The position numbers and the translations under genes were made by a program. The notes beneath the pieces are model-generated. The model saw nothing but the letters and a program-made list of their open reading frames with translations, was not told the origin of the DNA and did not search any database. A DNA stretch of 64,000 bases from Mycolicibacterium stellerae (GTDB lineage: Bacteria > Actinomycetota > Actinomycetes > Mycobacteriales > Mycobacteriaceae): NCBI RefSeq assembly GCF_003719305.1, contig NZ_RARC01000004.1:186001-250000 (forward strand), in the 5' to 3' direction. Each line of letters begins with the position of its first letter. Position 1 is the first letter of the stretch. Shown here piece by piece: positions 53,930-62,520 of the stretch.

Positions 53930-54292
53930 TCGTCGGGGGCAACATCCACGCTGTGGACTTACGCCCATGTCCCGCATGGATATTCCGGCGATGCCACCGA
54001 GGCGATCGTCGCCCAGATCGAGCGGTTCGCCCCGGGGGTCCGCAAGCGCATCATCGGGATGGCTGTGCGGAGCGCCGTACAGATGGCTGACTACAACCCC
54101 AACTTCGGCGGTGGGGACATCATGACCGGCGCCAAGGACATTCGTCAGTTGACTTTCGGTCCGCGTCACCTTGTCGCCCTACAAGGTCGGCGTCCCAGGA
54201 ATGTATATCTGCTCAGCCGCGACCCACCGAAACCTGGCGCACTCGGGATGTGCGGTGCCGATGCTGCCGATGTCGGGCTCAAGGAACCGTAG
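53930..54292 (+). pseudogene. C-terminal remnant of a phytoene-dehydrogenase-like FAD oxidoreductase
   Basis: The frame gives TLWTYAHVPHGYSGDATEAI, IERFAPGVRKRI and YNPNFGGGDIMTGAKDIRQL, the C-terminal signature of NAD(P)/FAD-dependent phytoene-dehydrogenase-like proteins. Near 54165 the frame shifts: VTLSPYKVGVPGMYICSAAT continues in the next frame, then the first frame resumes with PPKPGALGMCGADAA. The FAD-binding N-terminus is absent. It lies directly after the racemase remnant, so the two fragments were joined by deletion. Confidence 0.75.
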
Positions 54293-54706
54293 GCGGCGAG
54301 ATCTGTGTGAAGGTCGTGACGTGCGCCGATTCGCGGCCCTGGTGCAGATTTCGTAGGTGGTAGGGGAGTAATCGCACGAGGTTCGAGTAACGTCTTGCCA
54401 GCTCTACTCGTTTGAGCAGGCGAATTGCATATTCCGCCGCTCGACCTGATCAGTTGAAAATCCGCCTTGACGACAGTTGTCGTTCGAACATCTGCATCAC
54501 ATTCGAGGCCCTCGGAGGCGATCGGCGGATCAAAGATTACGATCCGCTGCAAAGGGCTGCCCGAGACGTTCCTGCTTCGCGTGATTTGGCATGGTCGAAC
54601 GTTCTGTCTCACAATCGAGCGGAATGGCGCAATTCGTGGGGCAACCCGGTGATGTGGTGTCGGCCTCGCGGCCGGCGAGCGACTCAGCTGTAGGCAGGTT
54701 GTCCTG
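54293..54706. other. Intergenic stretch before a diguanylate cyclase gene
   Basis: About 410 bp. Frames of 60-90 codons exist (from 54412 and 54467) but show no recognisable domain, and they overlap each other. The region is moderately less GC-rich than the core genes. It presumably holds the promoter for the downstream cyclase. Confidence 0.35.
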
Positions 54707-55699
54707 ATGTATCGTCTCACCTCGCTCGCCGGCGCGAATGACCGTTTCTACGGTGATCAGCGACTGCGGTTGTTGCGAATCTTTTTGAGCGCTACGACAT
54801 TTCTTTATGTGTATGGGGTCGTATTCACGTTGTTTCCGGTGCGCACCGACCTCACCTACGGCAACCCGACCGGAGGGATCATCGCGATCTTCCTCGGGAC
54901 GGGGGCGCTGGCCTGTCTAACTGTGAAGCCGGATTACGTCATGTTGGCTACCGTCGTTGCGATTGTGGCCACCCCCGTCGTGATGGCCTTTCACGTCACG
55001 ATGACCGCCGAATACGTCTGCTTGATCGCTCCGATGTTTCTGGCGATGTATCTACGAGCATTTCACCCACCCCGCCAAGCCTGGGCGCTGATCGGCTCGC
55101 TCATCACGGCTTGCGTGATCGCCGTCGTTGTCGCACCGGCGCCTCACGTGGGTGTCATTACCGCTCTCATCATCGTCGTTGCGATCACCGGAGCCGCTGA
55201 GTCCTTCGGGCTTCTCATGCGTGCGATGTTCACCGCTGCATGCACGGACCCCCTGACTGGCCTGCTCAATCGCGCGGGCTGGGAGATCGCAACGACCGAG
55301 CTGCTGGCCCGGTTTCGGGCGACTCCGGTACCGGTCACTGTCGTCGTTCTCGACATCGATGGCCTGAAACTCCTCAACGACACATACGGACACCAAGCCG
55401 GCGACCGTCGCATCATGGAGTGCGCGCACCGCTGGGCACGAGCCATTCCTCGACGCGCTGTCTTGGCCCGACTGGGAGGCGACGAGTTCGCCGCCTGCAT
55501 CGCCGGGGAAAGACCCGAGGTTGTGGAGAAGTTCCTTCGCAGTATCGAGTTAAATACGCCGGGGGTCAGCCTTGGAACGGCTACGCAGACCCCGCTAGAC
55601 GCCAGCATCGCCGACTTGTATGGACAAGCCGATGCCGCGCTATACCAGAGCCGGGGACGTCCTCTCCGCGATGACTTCGGGGGCGCCGCGAATGCGTAA
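54707..55699 (+). CDS. Membrane diguanylate cyclase (GGDEF)
   Basis: 330 residues: about six membrane spans (residues 25-175, for example LSATTFLYVYGVVFTLFPV and GVITALIIVVAITGAAESFG) and a GGDEF domain (CTDPLTGLLNRAGW, VVVLDIDGLKLLNDTYGHQAGD, active site ARLGGDEF about residue 262). The canonical RxxD inhibitory site is not seen. The membrane part differs from the two paralogues around it, so it is a separate lineage. ATG 54707 with a weak AGG upstream. Confidence 0.88.
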   Translation: MYRLTSLAGANDRFYGDQRLRLLRIFLSATTFLYVYGVVFTLFPVRTDLTYGNPTGGIIAIFLGTGALACLTVKPDYVMLATVVAIVATPVVMAFHVTMTAEYVCLIAPMFLAMYLRAFHPPRQAWALIGSLITACVIAVVVAPAPHVGVITALIIVVAITGAAESFGLLMRAMFTAACTDPLTGLLNRAGWEIATTELLARFRATPVPVTVVVLDIDGLKLLNDTYGHQAGDRRIMECAHRWARAIPRRAVLARLGGDEFAACIAGERPEVVEKFLRSIELNTPGVSLGTATQTPLDASIADLYGQADAALYQSRGRPLRDDFGGAANA

Positions 55700-56062
55700 T
55701 CGATAATCCGAGGTCGCGATCATCAATCGTTTTTCGCCGTCGAGTCAGCGACTACTTACTCCGCTGGTGACCACAACTCCGACGACATCGCTGACGACAG
55801 TTGCATGCCCACCACGTCCGGAGTTCGAATCCCGTTAGCCCCACTTCGCTTGAGCGGGTCAGAGCATGTTCTGAAATGTGGCGGATTCGACGTGACACCC
55901 GACAGGACATTTGAGGCGTGGAAGGCAATGCGAGGGGGACCGCGTAATAGTTTGGTGGGTGGTAATCAGAGAACGGCGGAAAGTCGGAGTATTCCGCCAA
56001 GACGATCAGACATGATCGAGTTCCGGCTGCGGCCTGGCCCGACTGATGCATTGCGCGATGCC
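55700..56062. other. Non-coding stretch with a degenerate tRNA 3'-half-like sequence
   Basis: At 55796-55843 the plus strand reads like the 3' half of a tRNA: TTGCATGC, then a T-arm-like GGAGTTCGAATCCCG, then acceptor-like TTAGCCCCA. The T stem does not pair well and no 5' half is present, so it is not a functional tRNA. It may be an old integration-site scar. No protein gene is supported. Confidence 0.35.
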
Positions 56063-56350
56063 TGTCAACGGCAATTGAAAACTGATTAGCTGGCGGCAAT
56101 CGAAAATTGACCAGTTTGGGGTTCATTGGTCGTCGGCCCTGACACTGGCGACGCGGCCGAGGTCTCTGTCTTTGATGCGGTAGCTGTCTCCTTTGAGTGC
56201 GATGACTCGGGCGTGGTGCACGAGGCGGTCGATCATGGCTGCGGCGACGACGTCGGCGTCGACACGGTCAGGGCGTCGTCGGCGCGGACCCGCATACGGC
56301 ACAGGATCAAGCGGCCCGCCTGCTTGTCGACGCATTTCGAAGCCAAGCAC
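56063..56350 (-). mobile_element. IS21-family remnant: element end and istB C-terminus
   Basis: TGTCAACGGCAATTGAAAAC starts at 56063 and a second unit, GGCAATCGAAAATTGACCA, follows at about 56094. Repeated GGCAAT-GAAAA-TGA units are typical of IS21-family ends. Next to them, on the minus strand and ending at 56123, a frame reads VAAAMIDRLVHHARVIALKG and DSYRIKDRDLGRV, the C-terminus of the IstB ATPase helper. Upstream of about 56270 the similarity is lost. IstA and the other end are missing, so the element is dead. Confidence 0.7.
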
Positions 56351-56663
56351 TTGAGTTGGTCAACCCCGCGTTGATGTGAGGCCGGCGCCGCGGCGTGTCC
56401 GCCAGCGCGGTCCCACCGCCTCGACGTCGGGCACCGTGACGGTCGATTTCGAGGTGTCAGGCGCCGAAGATGCGGTCATTGTGCTCGAACGGCGGGGTGT
56501 TGTCGTGGCAGCTTGGCTCCGCGTGCAGCCATCGCCTTGCACGGTGTCGCTGCCAATCCTAATAAGACCCGATTCGAGTAGCCGATTACTCGTGTCTCAG
56601 GTTACTGGCGCGGTCAGAATTCGATTACCGCTGCACCGGCAGAAGAAAAGGGGGTGCACTCAT

Positions 56664-57956
56664 ATGAGCATGTCCGGAATCACAATGACCGACAATCACG
56701 GAAACGGATCGGAGAAACCTGATCCGAAATCCGCCCCGACGTTCGAACCGGTCGGGGGACCGGTGTCGGTGGCGTGGCGGGAAAGCACCCTGACACGGGC
56801 CTACGAACTCGAGGCGCTATGCGACTGGGCAGTGGAGAGCCAATCACTGGATAGGGCGTCACCTTTGGTCGAGGCGATCAAAATTCACCTCAAAGCCGCC
56901 AGGGAGGCCGCCTGCGGCAAGAAGCCGGACGGGCCCCGCAGGCGGTTGTGGGTGTTCGGTGACGGACCGCGGATCGAGCGGGCGCGAAGCAACCTGGATG
57001 CCGCCGAGGCTCAACTCCTCAATATCGCGCACGCTGAGTACATTCTCGGTCAAATGCCATCGCTGCTCAGACACGTGCAGCGCCATCTCAAACCGACCGA
57101 CCCGGGTCGACAGGAGTTCGAATGGATCGCCCGCGGCCTCGGCATCAACGACCCCGAGCGCCGACTGGCCGGCAACGGCCAGGAGCGAGATCAACGGGCG
57201 CTCACGCAGATGCTCGATCTGGACACGATCTCCAGAGAGCGCGGCAAGATCGTCACCACGGTCCGCGCGGCAAGCTCGGAGGCGTTGCGTGTCAACGTCC
57301 GGCTGCGCAGTTTCCGCAACGTCGTGGTGCTGGTGACGGTGATCATGACACTTCTCGCTGTTGGTGTGGCGGTCGTGGGCTACTTCCAGCCGACTTGGCT
57401 ACCACTGTGTTTCGCACCCCAGGACGGCGGCAAGTCGGTGGTCGTGTGTCCGACGAACCAGTCGGGACCATACATTCCGTTGCAGTCGGCCACACCCGAT
57501 GAGCGGGCGCAATCAGCAGCCCTTGCTGATCGGGGTTCATCGGATCAGGAGGTTGCCTGGCCGTTGGTACTGGACAACGATCTTGTTGTCGAGAAGACGG
57601 CGAAACCGCCTGACCTCATGGTCGTGGAGCTCGTCGGCCTCATCGCCGCCGCGGTCGCGTCGGCTGCGGCGATCAGGACCATCAAAGGGTCATCGGAACG
57701 GTACGGGATACCTCTTGCACTCGCCATGCTGAAGCTTCCCACTGGCGCAGTCACAGCGTTCCTTGGACTGATGCTCATGCGTGGCAATTTCGTCCCCGGC
57801 CTGAGTGCACTTGACAGCACCGCTCAAATCCTCGCCTGGGCCTTGGTTTTCGGATTTGCGCAGGAACTATTCACACGCTTAGTCGATCAGCAGGGGCACA
57901 CGGTGCTCAACACTGTTCGCGCGTCGGACATACCGAAGTCGGATAAGCCAGCTTAA
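56664..57956 (+). CDS. Uncharacterised actinobacterial membrane protein
   Basis: 430 residues. The N-terminal 240 are hydrophilic and helical (EALCDWAVESQSLDRASPLVEA region, then a long amphipathic helix to SSEALRVNVRLRSFRN). One span (VVVLVTVIMTLLAVGVAVVGYF, about 243-264) leads to a 90-residue loop with two cysteines (LCFAP, VVVCP). Three C-terminal spans follow (VVELVGLIAAAVASAAAI, LPTGAVTAFLGLMLM, ILAWALVFGFAQELFTRLV). ATG 56664 has GGGGG about 9 bases upstream; the frame stays open further upstream without support. I do not recognise a characterised family. It is intact although surrounded by mobile-element debris. Confidence 0.65.
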   Translation: MSMSGITMTDNHGNGSEKPDPKSAPTFEPVGGPVSVAWRESTLTRAYELEALCDWAVESQSLDRASPLVEAIKIHLKAAREAACGKKPDGPRRRLWVFGDGPRIERARSNLDAAEAQLLNIAHAEYILGQMPSLLRHVQRHLKPTDPGRQEFEWIARGLGINDPERRLAGNGQERDQRALTQMLDLDTISRERGKIVTTVRAASSEALRVNVRLRSFRNVVVLVTVIMTLLAVGVAVVGYFQPTWLPLCFAPQDGGKSVVVCPTNQSGPYIPLQSATPDERAQSAALADRGSSDQEVAWPLVLDNDLVVEKTAKPPDLMVVELVGLIAAAVASAAAIRTIKGSSERYGIPLALAMLKLPTGAVTAFLGLMLMRGNFVPGLSALDSTAQILAWALVFGFAQELFTRLVDQQGHTVLNTVRASDIPKSDKPA

Positions 57957-57959
57957 TGC

Positions 57960-58430
57960 CGCGAGGAGCGTTGCAACGGCTGTCGTGGACGGTCACCTCG
58001 CTGGCATCGAGGTCGACGTCGCTCCACTTGAGTCCGCAGACCTGACCGCGGCAGATACCGGTAGTGAGTTCTAGCAAGAACAGCGCCGCGAACCGGTAAT
58101 TGCGCACCGCTGCCAGGAACTTCTGAATCTCCTCAGGACTCCACACCGTGCGGCGGGTTCGGGGCAGTCGCGGCGGCTTGACGTTGGTTGCAGGGTTGTC
58201 GGCCAAGAATTTCCATACACCGCGTCGGCGAGCGCACCGTGAACAAAGGCACGGGCGTTCCGGACCGTTTTCGGCGCTAGTCCTGGTGACGCTGCGGCCC
58301 GCGCGGTCGGCCGCCACGGTGGCCGACTGCTTCTCACGTGTCGCGGGCGCGCGGAGTACGAGCCGAGGGTCCGATTCGAGCGGGATGCGTTTGCCGAGCA
58401 GCTCCTAAAGAGACTTTCAACATGCCGCAT
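57960..58430 (-). pseudogene. Tyrosine recombinase (phage integrase) remnant with frameshift
   Basis: Minus-strand pieces in two frames: LAPKTVRNARAFVHGALADA, then NPATNVKPPRLPRTRRTVWS with PEEIQKFLAAV, FAALFLLELTTGICRGQVCG and LKWSDVDLD. This is the core-binding-to-catalytic junction of an integrase with the first catalytic Arg region (GICRGQ, normally G-RRGE). The frame breaks between the two pieces, and the HxxR and Tyr parts are missing downstream. Likely a dead integrase from an integrated element. Confidence 0.7.
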
Positions 58431-58548
58431 CTTGCGGATTCGAACCCGCTATCCTGACTCCACGCGGTTGCTGTGCTCAGAATAGGCATGACCTGAATTG
58501 GCTGCCCCGAGAGCAGGTGGGTTGCAAGGATTGCTGGGAGTGGTGGTT
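58431..58548. other. Short stretch with a T-arm-like sequence beside the integrase remnant
   Basis: On the minus strand 58425-58460 contains GCGGGTTCGAATCCGC, like a tRNA T-arm but with imperfect stem pairing. Its place next to the start of the integrase remnant is where an attachment site would be expected. No gene is seen. Confidence 0.35.
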
Positions 58549-59676
58549 TTGCCAGACTATTCGAAAAGCCTTGGTGTGTTCGTCCGCCTCGTCCGCGAGT
58601 GGTGGAGTGAGCCGGTCGATTACGCCGCCCAGGTGCAGTACTTCAAGAGGGCGATGTCCGGGGCGGTGCAAATCTTGATCGGCCTGGGTACGGGGATGGA
58701 CGCGGTGATCTCGGCCGTGGTCCTGCTGCCGTCGGCGAGCACCTTCGCGTCGAAAGTCGCAGTAGCGGTGTTCGTCGCGCTACAAGTCTTCTGGGCGTGG
58801 GTCTGGTGTTGTCGGTCGTGGCCCTCGCGTTCGACGTCGCTCGCGTTCGTCTTCTCCGCCGACCTCGCGATTGCCGTGATGGTCCTGCTGGATGGAAGTT
58901 GGGTGCTGGCCTCGTTCGGGTTCGGTTTCTTCGCCATGCTGTCGGTGTATTTGGTGTTCTTCGATGGTCCAAAAGTGCTCGCGGGCCATATCGGGTGGGT
59001 GCTGGTGACGACGGCGGCCGTTGCCGTAAAAGTTGGTGTGGACGCGCAGCTCGACGTCGTTGATTTCACCGCGAAGACACTCCTGTCGGCGGCACTGGTG
59101 GCCGGGACACCGCTGGGATTCCAAGCCGCGATATGGGCTTTGCGTCGCGATGCGAACGAGTCGGTCACCGATCCGCTGACCAGTCTGCTGAACCGGCGCG
59201 GGCTCCACATGCAGGTCGGAGACTTGGTGCGCGACGGATATCTCAATAACGCCCACGTGGTGGTGATGGTCGTTGACCTAGACAGGTTCAAAGGCATCAA
59301 CGACGCCTTCGGTCACGCTGTAGGCGACGAGGTCTTGGTCCGCAGCGCACGACGGATCAAATCCGCCGTTCGCGGCAGTGCATTGGTGGCACGCCTCGGC
59401 GGCGAGGAATTCGTCATCGTCGATCTCACCGAGCCAGGCCACACAGAACGCGTCACCGAGCGAGTACTTTCAGCGGTCGCCGCACCGGCTGATCGCGCCC
59501 CGATCACTGCCAGCATGGGCGTCACCAGTGTGGCCCTGGCCAAATTGGCGCCTGAGATTGATCCCGCCGCACTGCTAGACACCCTCATTGGGCACGCCGA
59601 TCATGCGATGTTCGAGGCAAAACGCCACGGAGGCAACTCAGCAATCCACACACAGCCCGTCGATTCCGACGGCTGA
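58549..59676 (+). CDS. Membrane diguanylate cyclase (GGEEF), paralogue B
   Basis: 375 residues with the same layout as paralogue A: the shared N-terminus (LPDYSKSLGVFVRLVREWW against MPDYSRSFGVFGRLVRDWW), about six spans (residues 40-195), then GGDEF with SVTDPLTSLLNRRGL, VVDLDRFKGINDAFGHAVGD and active site ARLGGEEF. RGSA replaces the RxxD inhibitory site. Start taken as TTG 58549 to match paralogue A, with GGGAG upstream; GTG 58540 is an alternative. It is in opposite orientation to paralogue A. Confidence 0.9.
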   Translation: MPDYSKSLGVFVRLVREWWSEPVDYAAQVQYFKRAMSGAVQILIGLGTGMDAVISAVVLLPSASTFASKVAVAVFVALQVFWAWVWCCRSWPSRSTSLAFVFSADLAIAVMVLLDGSWVLASFGFGFFAMLSVYLVFFDGPKVLAGHIGWVLVTTAAVAVKVGVDAQLDVVDFTAKTLLSAALVAGTPLGFQAAIWALRRDANESVTDPLTSLLNRRGLHMQVGDLVRDGYLNNAHVVVMVVDLDRFKGINDAFGHAVGDEVLVRSARRIKSAVRGSALVARLGGEEFVIVDLTEPGHTERVTERVLSAVAAPADRAPITASMGVTSVALAKLAPEIDPAALLDTLIGHADHAMFEAKRHGGNSAIHTQPVDSDG

Positions 59677-60127
59677 AAGCCCGCCCCCGTGCTCGCCGAA
59701 CTGCTCGGGATATCGATCACCGCAGCGACCCGCTGGACGGCCACCGTCGTAGCGACAAGGCCAACTACCTGAGCGCGCGCCGCGAGAGCCCATACCGCTA
59801 ACTGAACCCACACAGACAATTCTGACAGCCCACCGGGCCACCCCGTCCACACCGATCAACACTCGGATCGCGCCCGAAATGATGGGGGGACGGCAGATCG
59901 ACTCCTGAGGCGAACAGATCAGCACCCAATTGCGTTGCGCACGAACTGAGTTGCGCGAGTTCGGTTGCGTTGCAAAGTATTCAACCCGATCAGCGGTTGG
60001 CTGAGCGCGTTGACCGTCAATTCCTCACGGGCCAAGACCTAGGAGTGCTGCGACGCGACGTCCACTCCCCGGCGGGGCTCAGACCACGGGCGCCAACCGG
60101 TCACCATCGCACACTTGTGAGGTCCAC
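59677..60127. other. Stretch with a possible recombinase C-terminal remnant
   Basis: At 59689-59802 plus-strand frames read VLAELLGISITAATRWT and, after a frame change, SDKANYLSARR. This resembles the extreme C-terminus of actinobacterial tyrosine-recombinase-like proteins. The rest of the 450 bp has no supported gene. Assignment of the remnant is tentative. Confidence 0.4.
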
Positions 60128-60880
60128 ATGTCCGCAGTTTCGTCAGCGGACCAATCAGGGCGGCTCTGCACGATCGCAAAGGACGGATTGACCCTATGCC
60201 GCAAAATATCAACATTCTCCATGGCTGCGCACCTGGCTCGCTCACTGGGAGCATCCGCATGGGGTGCACCAAGACCCCACCACCTCCACGCCAATGGCAG
60301 CGTCAACCGCGCCGACGGTCAGGAGCTGACTCCGTTCGCGGCAGTGACATGGTTTCACGCCGACCAAGCCTTCGACATCGACGGCCCCACCGACCGCAAC
60401 GGCCTCACCGCCGCCATAAACGACAAGATCGAAAGCGCCAACCTCATCTACGCGATCCGAATTACCGGTCAGTTCAGTGCAATTCACACGCGTACCGTGA
60501 CCAAGCAAGACCCGCCCTACGTGGGGATGACGGAAGCGACGAAGAATCAGCGCGAGACCGTTCTCGACGACACCGAAGGTGTGATGGCGGGTTTTCGCAT
60601 GCCCGACTACGAGCAGGGCGTCACCGTCGCTGGGTACCACTTGCACTACCTCGACCACGACCACACGCGCGGCGGGCACGTGCTGGACTTCGTGATGACC
60701 CGCGCGCGCGTCGAGATCAGCATGCAGTCGGATCTGCACCTGAGCCTCACCACGGCGCAATTCCTGCACGCGCATCTCGACCGCGGTGACATCGACGCCG
60801 ATGTCAGCCGGGTGGAAGGCGGCCGGTCAACCCTGATTCGACCTTCTCGGCGACCTGCGAAATCGACATTCCATCACTGA
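60128..60880 (+). CDS. Alpha-acetolactate decarboxylase with replaced N-terminus (possibly broken)
   Basis: 250-residue frame. Residues about 52-230 match acetolactate decarboxylase (BudA/AldC), which turns acetolactate into acetoin: ANGSVNRADGQELTPFAAVTWF, ESANLIYAIRITGQFSAIHTRT and GYHLHYLDHDHTRGGHVLDF, where the His residues bind zinc. The usual N-terminal 60-70 residues (GDFGLGTFN region) are absent and replaced by unrelated sequence. The last 18 residues run into an IS481 remnant. The metal site is present, but the missing N-terminal strand makes activity doubtful. No acetolactate synthase or regulator is adjacent. Confidence 0.65.
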   Translation: MSAVSSADQSGRLCTIAKDGLTLCRKISTFSMAAHLARSLGASAWGAPRPHHLHANGSVNRADGQELTPFAAVTWFHADQAFDIDGPTDRNGLTAAINDKIESANLIYAIRITGQFSAIHTRTVTKQDPPYVGMTEATKNQRETVLDDTEGVMAGFRMPDYEQGVTVAGYHLHYLDHDHTRGGHVLDFVMTRARVEISMQSDLHLSLTTAQFLHAHLDRGDIDADVSRVEGGRSTLIRPSRRPAKSTFHH

Positions 60881-60932
60881 TCACTGCCAACACGGCCTGA
60901 TACCGCTGCTCGGCCACGCTCAACTCCCTCAT
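60823..60932 (-). mobile_element. IS481-family transposase N-terminal remnant
   Basis: Minus strand from ATG 60932: MRELSVAEQRYQAVLAVISD then GMSISQVAEKV, the characteristic start of IS481-type transposases. Similarity stops after about 30 codons, where the decarboxylase sequence begins. The stop or junction is within the decarboxylase 3' end. Four direct repeats lie on its upstream side (60945-61035). Confidence 0.75.
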
Positions 60933-60944
60933 CTAGGGAGTGTC

Positions 60945-61035
60945 AAGGATCAACCGAAGTAGGTGTTAAAGCATCAGCCGAAACACTGTCAGCCATCAAC
61001 CGAAGTAGAAACGTCAAGCATCAGCCGAGGTAATA
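60945..61035. repeat. Four imperfect direct repeats between IS remnant and tRNA-Lys
   Basis: ATCAACCGAAGTAG, ATCAGCCGAAACAC, ATCAACCGAAGTAG and ATCAGCCGAGGTAA occur in the same direction at about 60948, 60972, 60994 and 61019. Spacing is about 22-25 bp. Several are preceded by GTCA plus a few bases. This pattern of short terminal repeats is typical for the end of an insertion sequence where transposase binds. Confidence 0.7.
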
Positions 61036-61046
61036 CACCTCTGAAG

Positions 61047-61119
<73 letters not shown>

Positions 61120-61278
61120 GCGTGAGCGACAATAACAGGCGCTGTGGCGGAGGGTGAAATCCCTTTCCGCCCCCTGGCCTGAGGAGACTCTCAGCGAAGT
61201 CGCGCTGACACTCAGGTTGCCCTTAGACTATTGCCAAGAATCCCGATCAGCGCGACCCGTTATGAGTTGGAGCAAAGT
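61120..61278 (+). promoter_or_regulatory. Promoter region of the L,D-transpeptidase gene
   Basis: The 159 bp contain TAGACT at about 61226-61231, a plausible -10 element. GGAG at 61269-61272 is the ribosome site, 6 bases before the ATG. The sequence upstream also serves as promoter for the leftward tRNA gene. Confidence 0.4.
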
Positions 61279-62502
61279 ATGTGGCAGGTCAACGATATGG
61301 CCCGTCCTCGTCGTTTTCGTGCCTGGTTGATGGCCGTCGCGGTGGTACCGGCCCTGGTCTTAAGCCTCAGCGCGTGCGGCGGCAACTCGGCTCCTCCACA
61401 ACCCCAGGTCATTAACGACAAGGGCACGCCTTTCGGCGACCTGCTGGTGCCCAAGCTCACCGCGTCGGTGAAGGACGGCGCCGTAGGTGTGACGGTGGAC
61501 CAGCCCGTGACGGTGGGCGCCGAGGACGGTGTCCTTGGGGCGGTTTCGATGGTCAACGACGACGAAGGCACCCCGGTCGCCGGTGAGCTGAGTCCCGACG
61601 GCCTGACGTGGCACACCACCGAGCCGCTCGGCTACAACACGCGCTACACGCTGCAGGCACAGTCGCTGGGCCTTGGCGGCGCCGCGAGCCAGCAGATGAC
61701 GTTCCAGACGCACTCGCCCGAGAACCTCACCATGCCGTACCTGTTGCCCAACGACGGCGAGGTCGTCGGCATCGGTCAGCCCGTCGCCGTGCGCTTCGAC
61801 GAGAACATCCCGAACCGGCTGGCGGCGCAGCGGGCCATCACCGTGACCACCAACCCGCCCGTCGAGGGCGCCTTCTACTGGCTCAACAACCGCGAAGTGC
61901 GTTGGCGCCCAGCACAATACTGGAAGCCGGGCACGACGGTGGACGTCGCCGTCAACACCTACGGCGTCGACCTCGGCGACGGCCTGTTCGGCCAAGAGAA
62001 CATGACGACGCACTTCACCATCGGTGACGAGGTCATTGCGACCGCCGACGACAACACCAAGACGCTGACCGTCCGACGCAACGGCGAAGTCGTCAAGACC
62101 ATGCCCATCTCGATGGGCAAGAACAGCACGCCCACCAACAACGGCACCTACATCGTCGGCGACCGGTTCGGGCACATGGTGATGGACTCGTCGACCTACG
62201 GTGTGCCGTCGAACTCGCCCAACGGGTATCGCACCGAGGTGGACTACGCCACGCAGATCTCCTACAGCGGGATCTACGTGCACGCCGCGCCGTGGTCGGT
62301 CGGCAGCCAGGGCTACAGCAACGTCAGCCACGGCTGCCTGAACGTCAGCACCAGCAACGCGCAGTGGTTCTACGACAACACCAAGCGCGGAGACGTCGTC
62401 GAGATCTCCAACACCGTTGGGTCGACCCTGCCCGGCGAGGACGGCCTCGGTGACTGGAACATCCCGTGGGATCAGTGGCGCGCCGGTAACGCCAACATCT
62501 GA
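61279..62502 (+). CDS. ldtB: L,D-transpeptidase lipoprotein, LdtMt2 type
   Basis: 407-residue periplasmic enzyme making 3-3 cross-links in peptidoglycan. Signal and lipobox: [13 protein letters not shown] then LSLSACGG (Cys about residue 35). Two Ig-like domains (about 50-250) precede the YkuD catalytic domain with the active-site motif [16 protein letters not shown] (Cys about residue 353). The C-terminus [15 protein letters not shown] wraps the catalytic domain as in M. tuberculosis LdtMt2 (Rv2518c, 408 residues). ATG 61279 is favoured by GGAG 6 bases upstream and the matching length; ATG 61297 is an alternative. The catalytic Cys is the target of carbapenems. Confidence 0.96.
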   Translation: MWQVNDMARPRRFRAWLMAVAVVPALVLSLSACGGNSAPPQPQVINDKGTPFGDLLVPKLTASVKDGAVGVTVDQPVTVGAEDGVLGAVSMVNDDEGTPVAGELSPDGLTWHTTEPLGYNTRYTLQAQSLGLGGAASQQMTFQTHSPENLTMPYLLPNDGEVVGIGQPVAVRFDENIPNRLAAQRAITVTTNPPVEGAFYWLNNREVRWRPAQYWKPGTTVDVAVNTYGVDLGDGLFGQENMTTHFTIGDEVIATADDNTKTLTVRRNGEVVKTMPISMGKNSTPTNNGTYIVGDRFGHMVMDSSTYGVPSNSPNGYRTEVDYATQISYSGIYVHAAPWSVGSQGYSNVSHGCLNVSTSNAQWFYDNTKRGDVVEISNTVGSTLPGEDGLGDWNIPWDQWRAGNANI

Positions 62503-62520
62503 CGCACGAGCGTCATTCGA

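Noticed and set aside
54412..54693. Overlapping 60-93-codon frames before the third cyclase
   Set aside because: Two frames compete over the same DNA, neither with recognisable similarity.
55752..56126. 124-codon minus-strand frame across the IS21 end
   Set aside because: It runs through the IS terminal repeats and the tRNA-like scar; no domain.
56376..56663. 96-residue N-terminal extension of the membrane protein
   Set aside because: Composition is unlike the rest and it starts inside IS21 debris; ATG 56664 with a G-rich site is the better start.
60945..61035. CRISPR array
   Set aside because: Four short imperfect repeats of about 14 bp with 22-25-bp period and no cas genes; an insertion-sequence end fits better.
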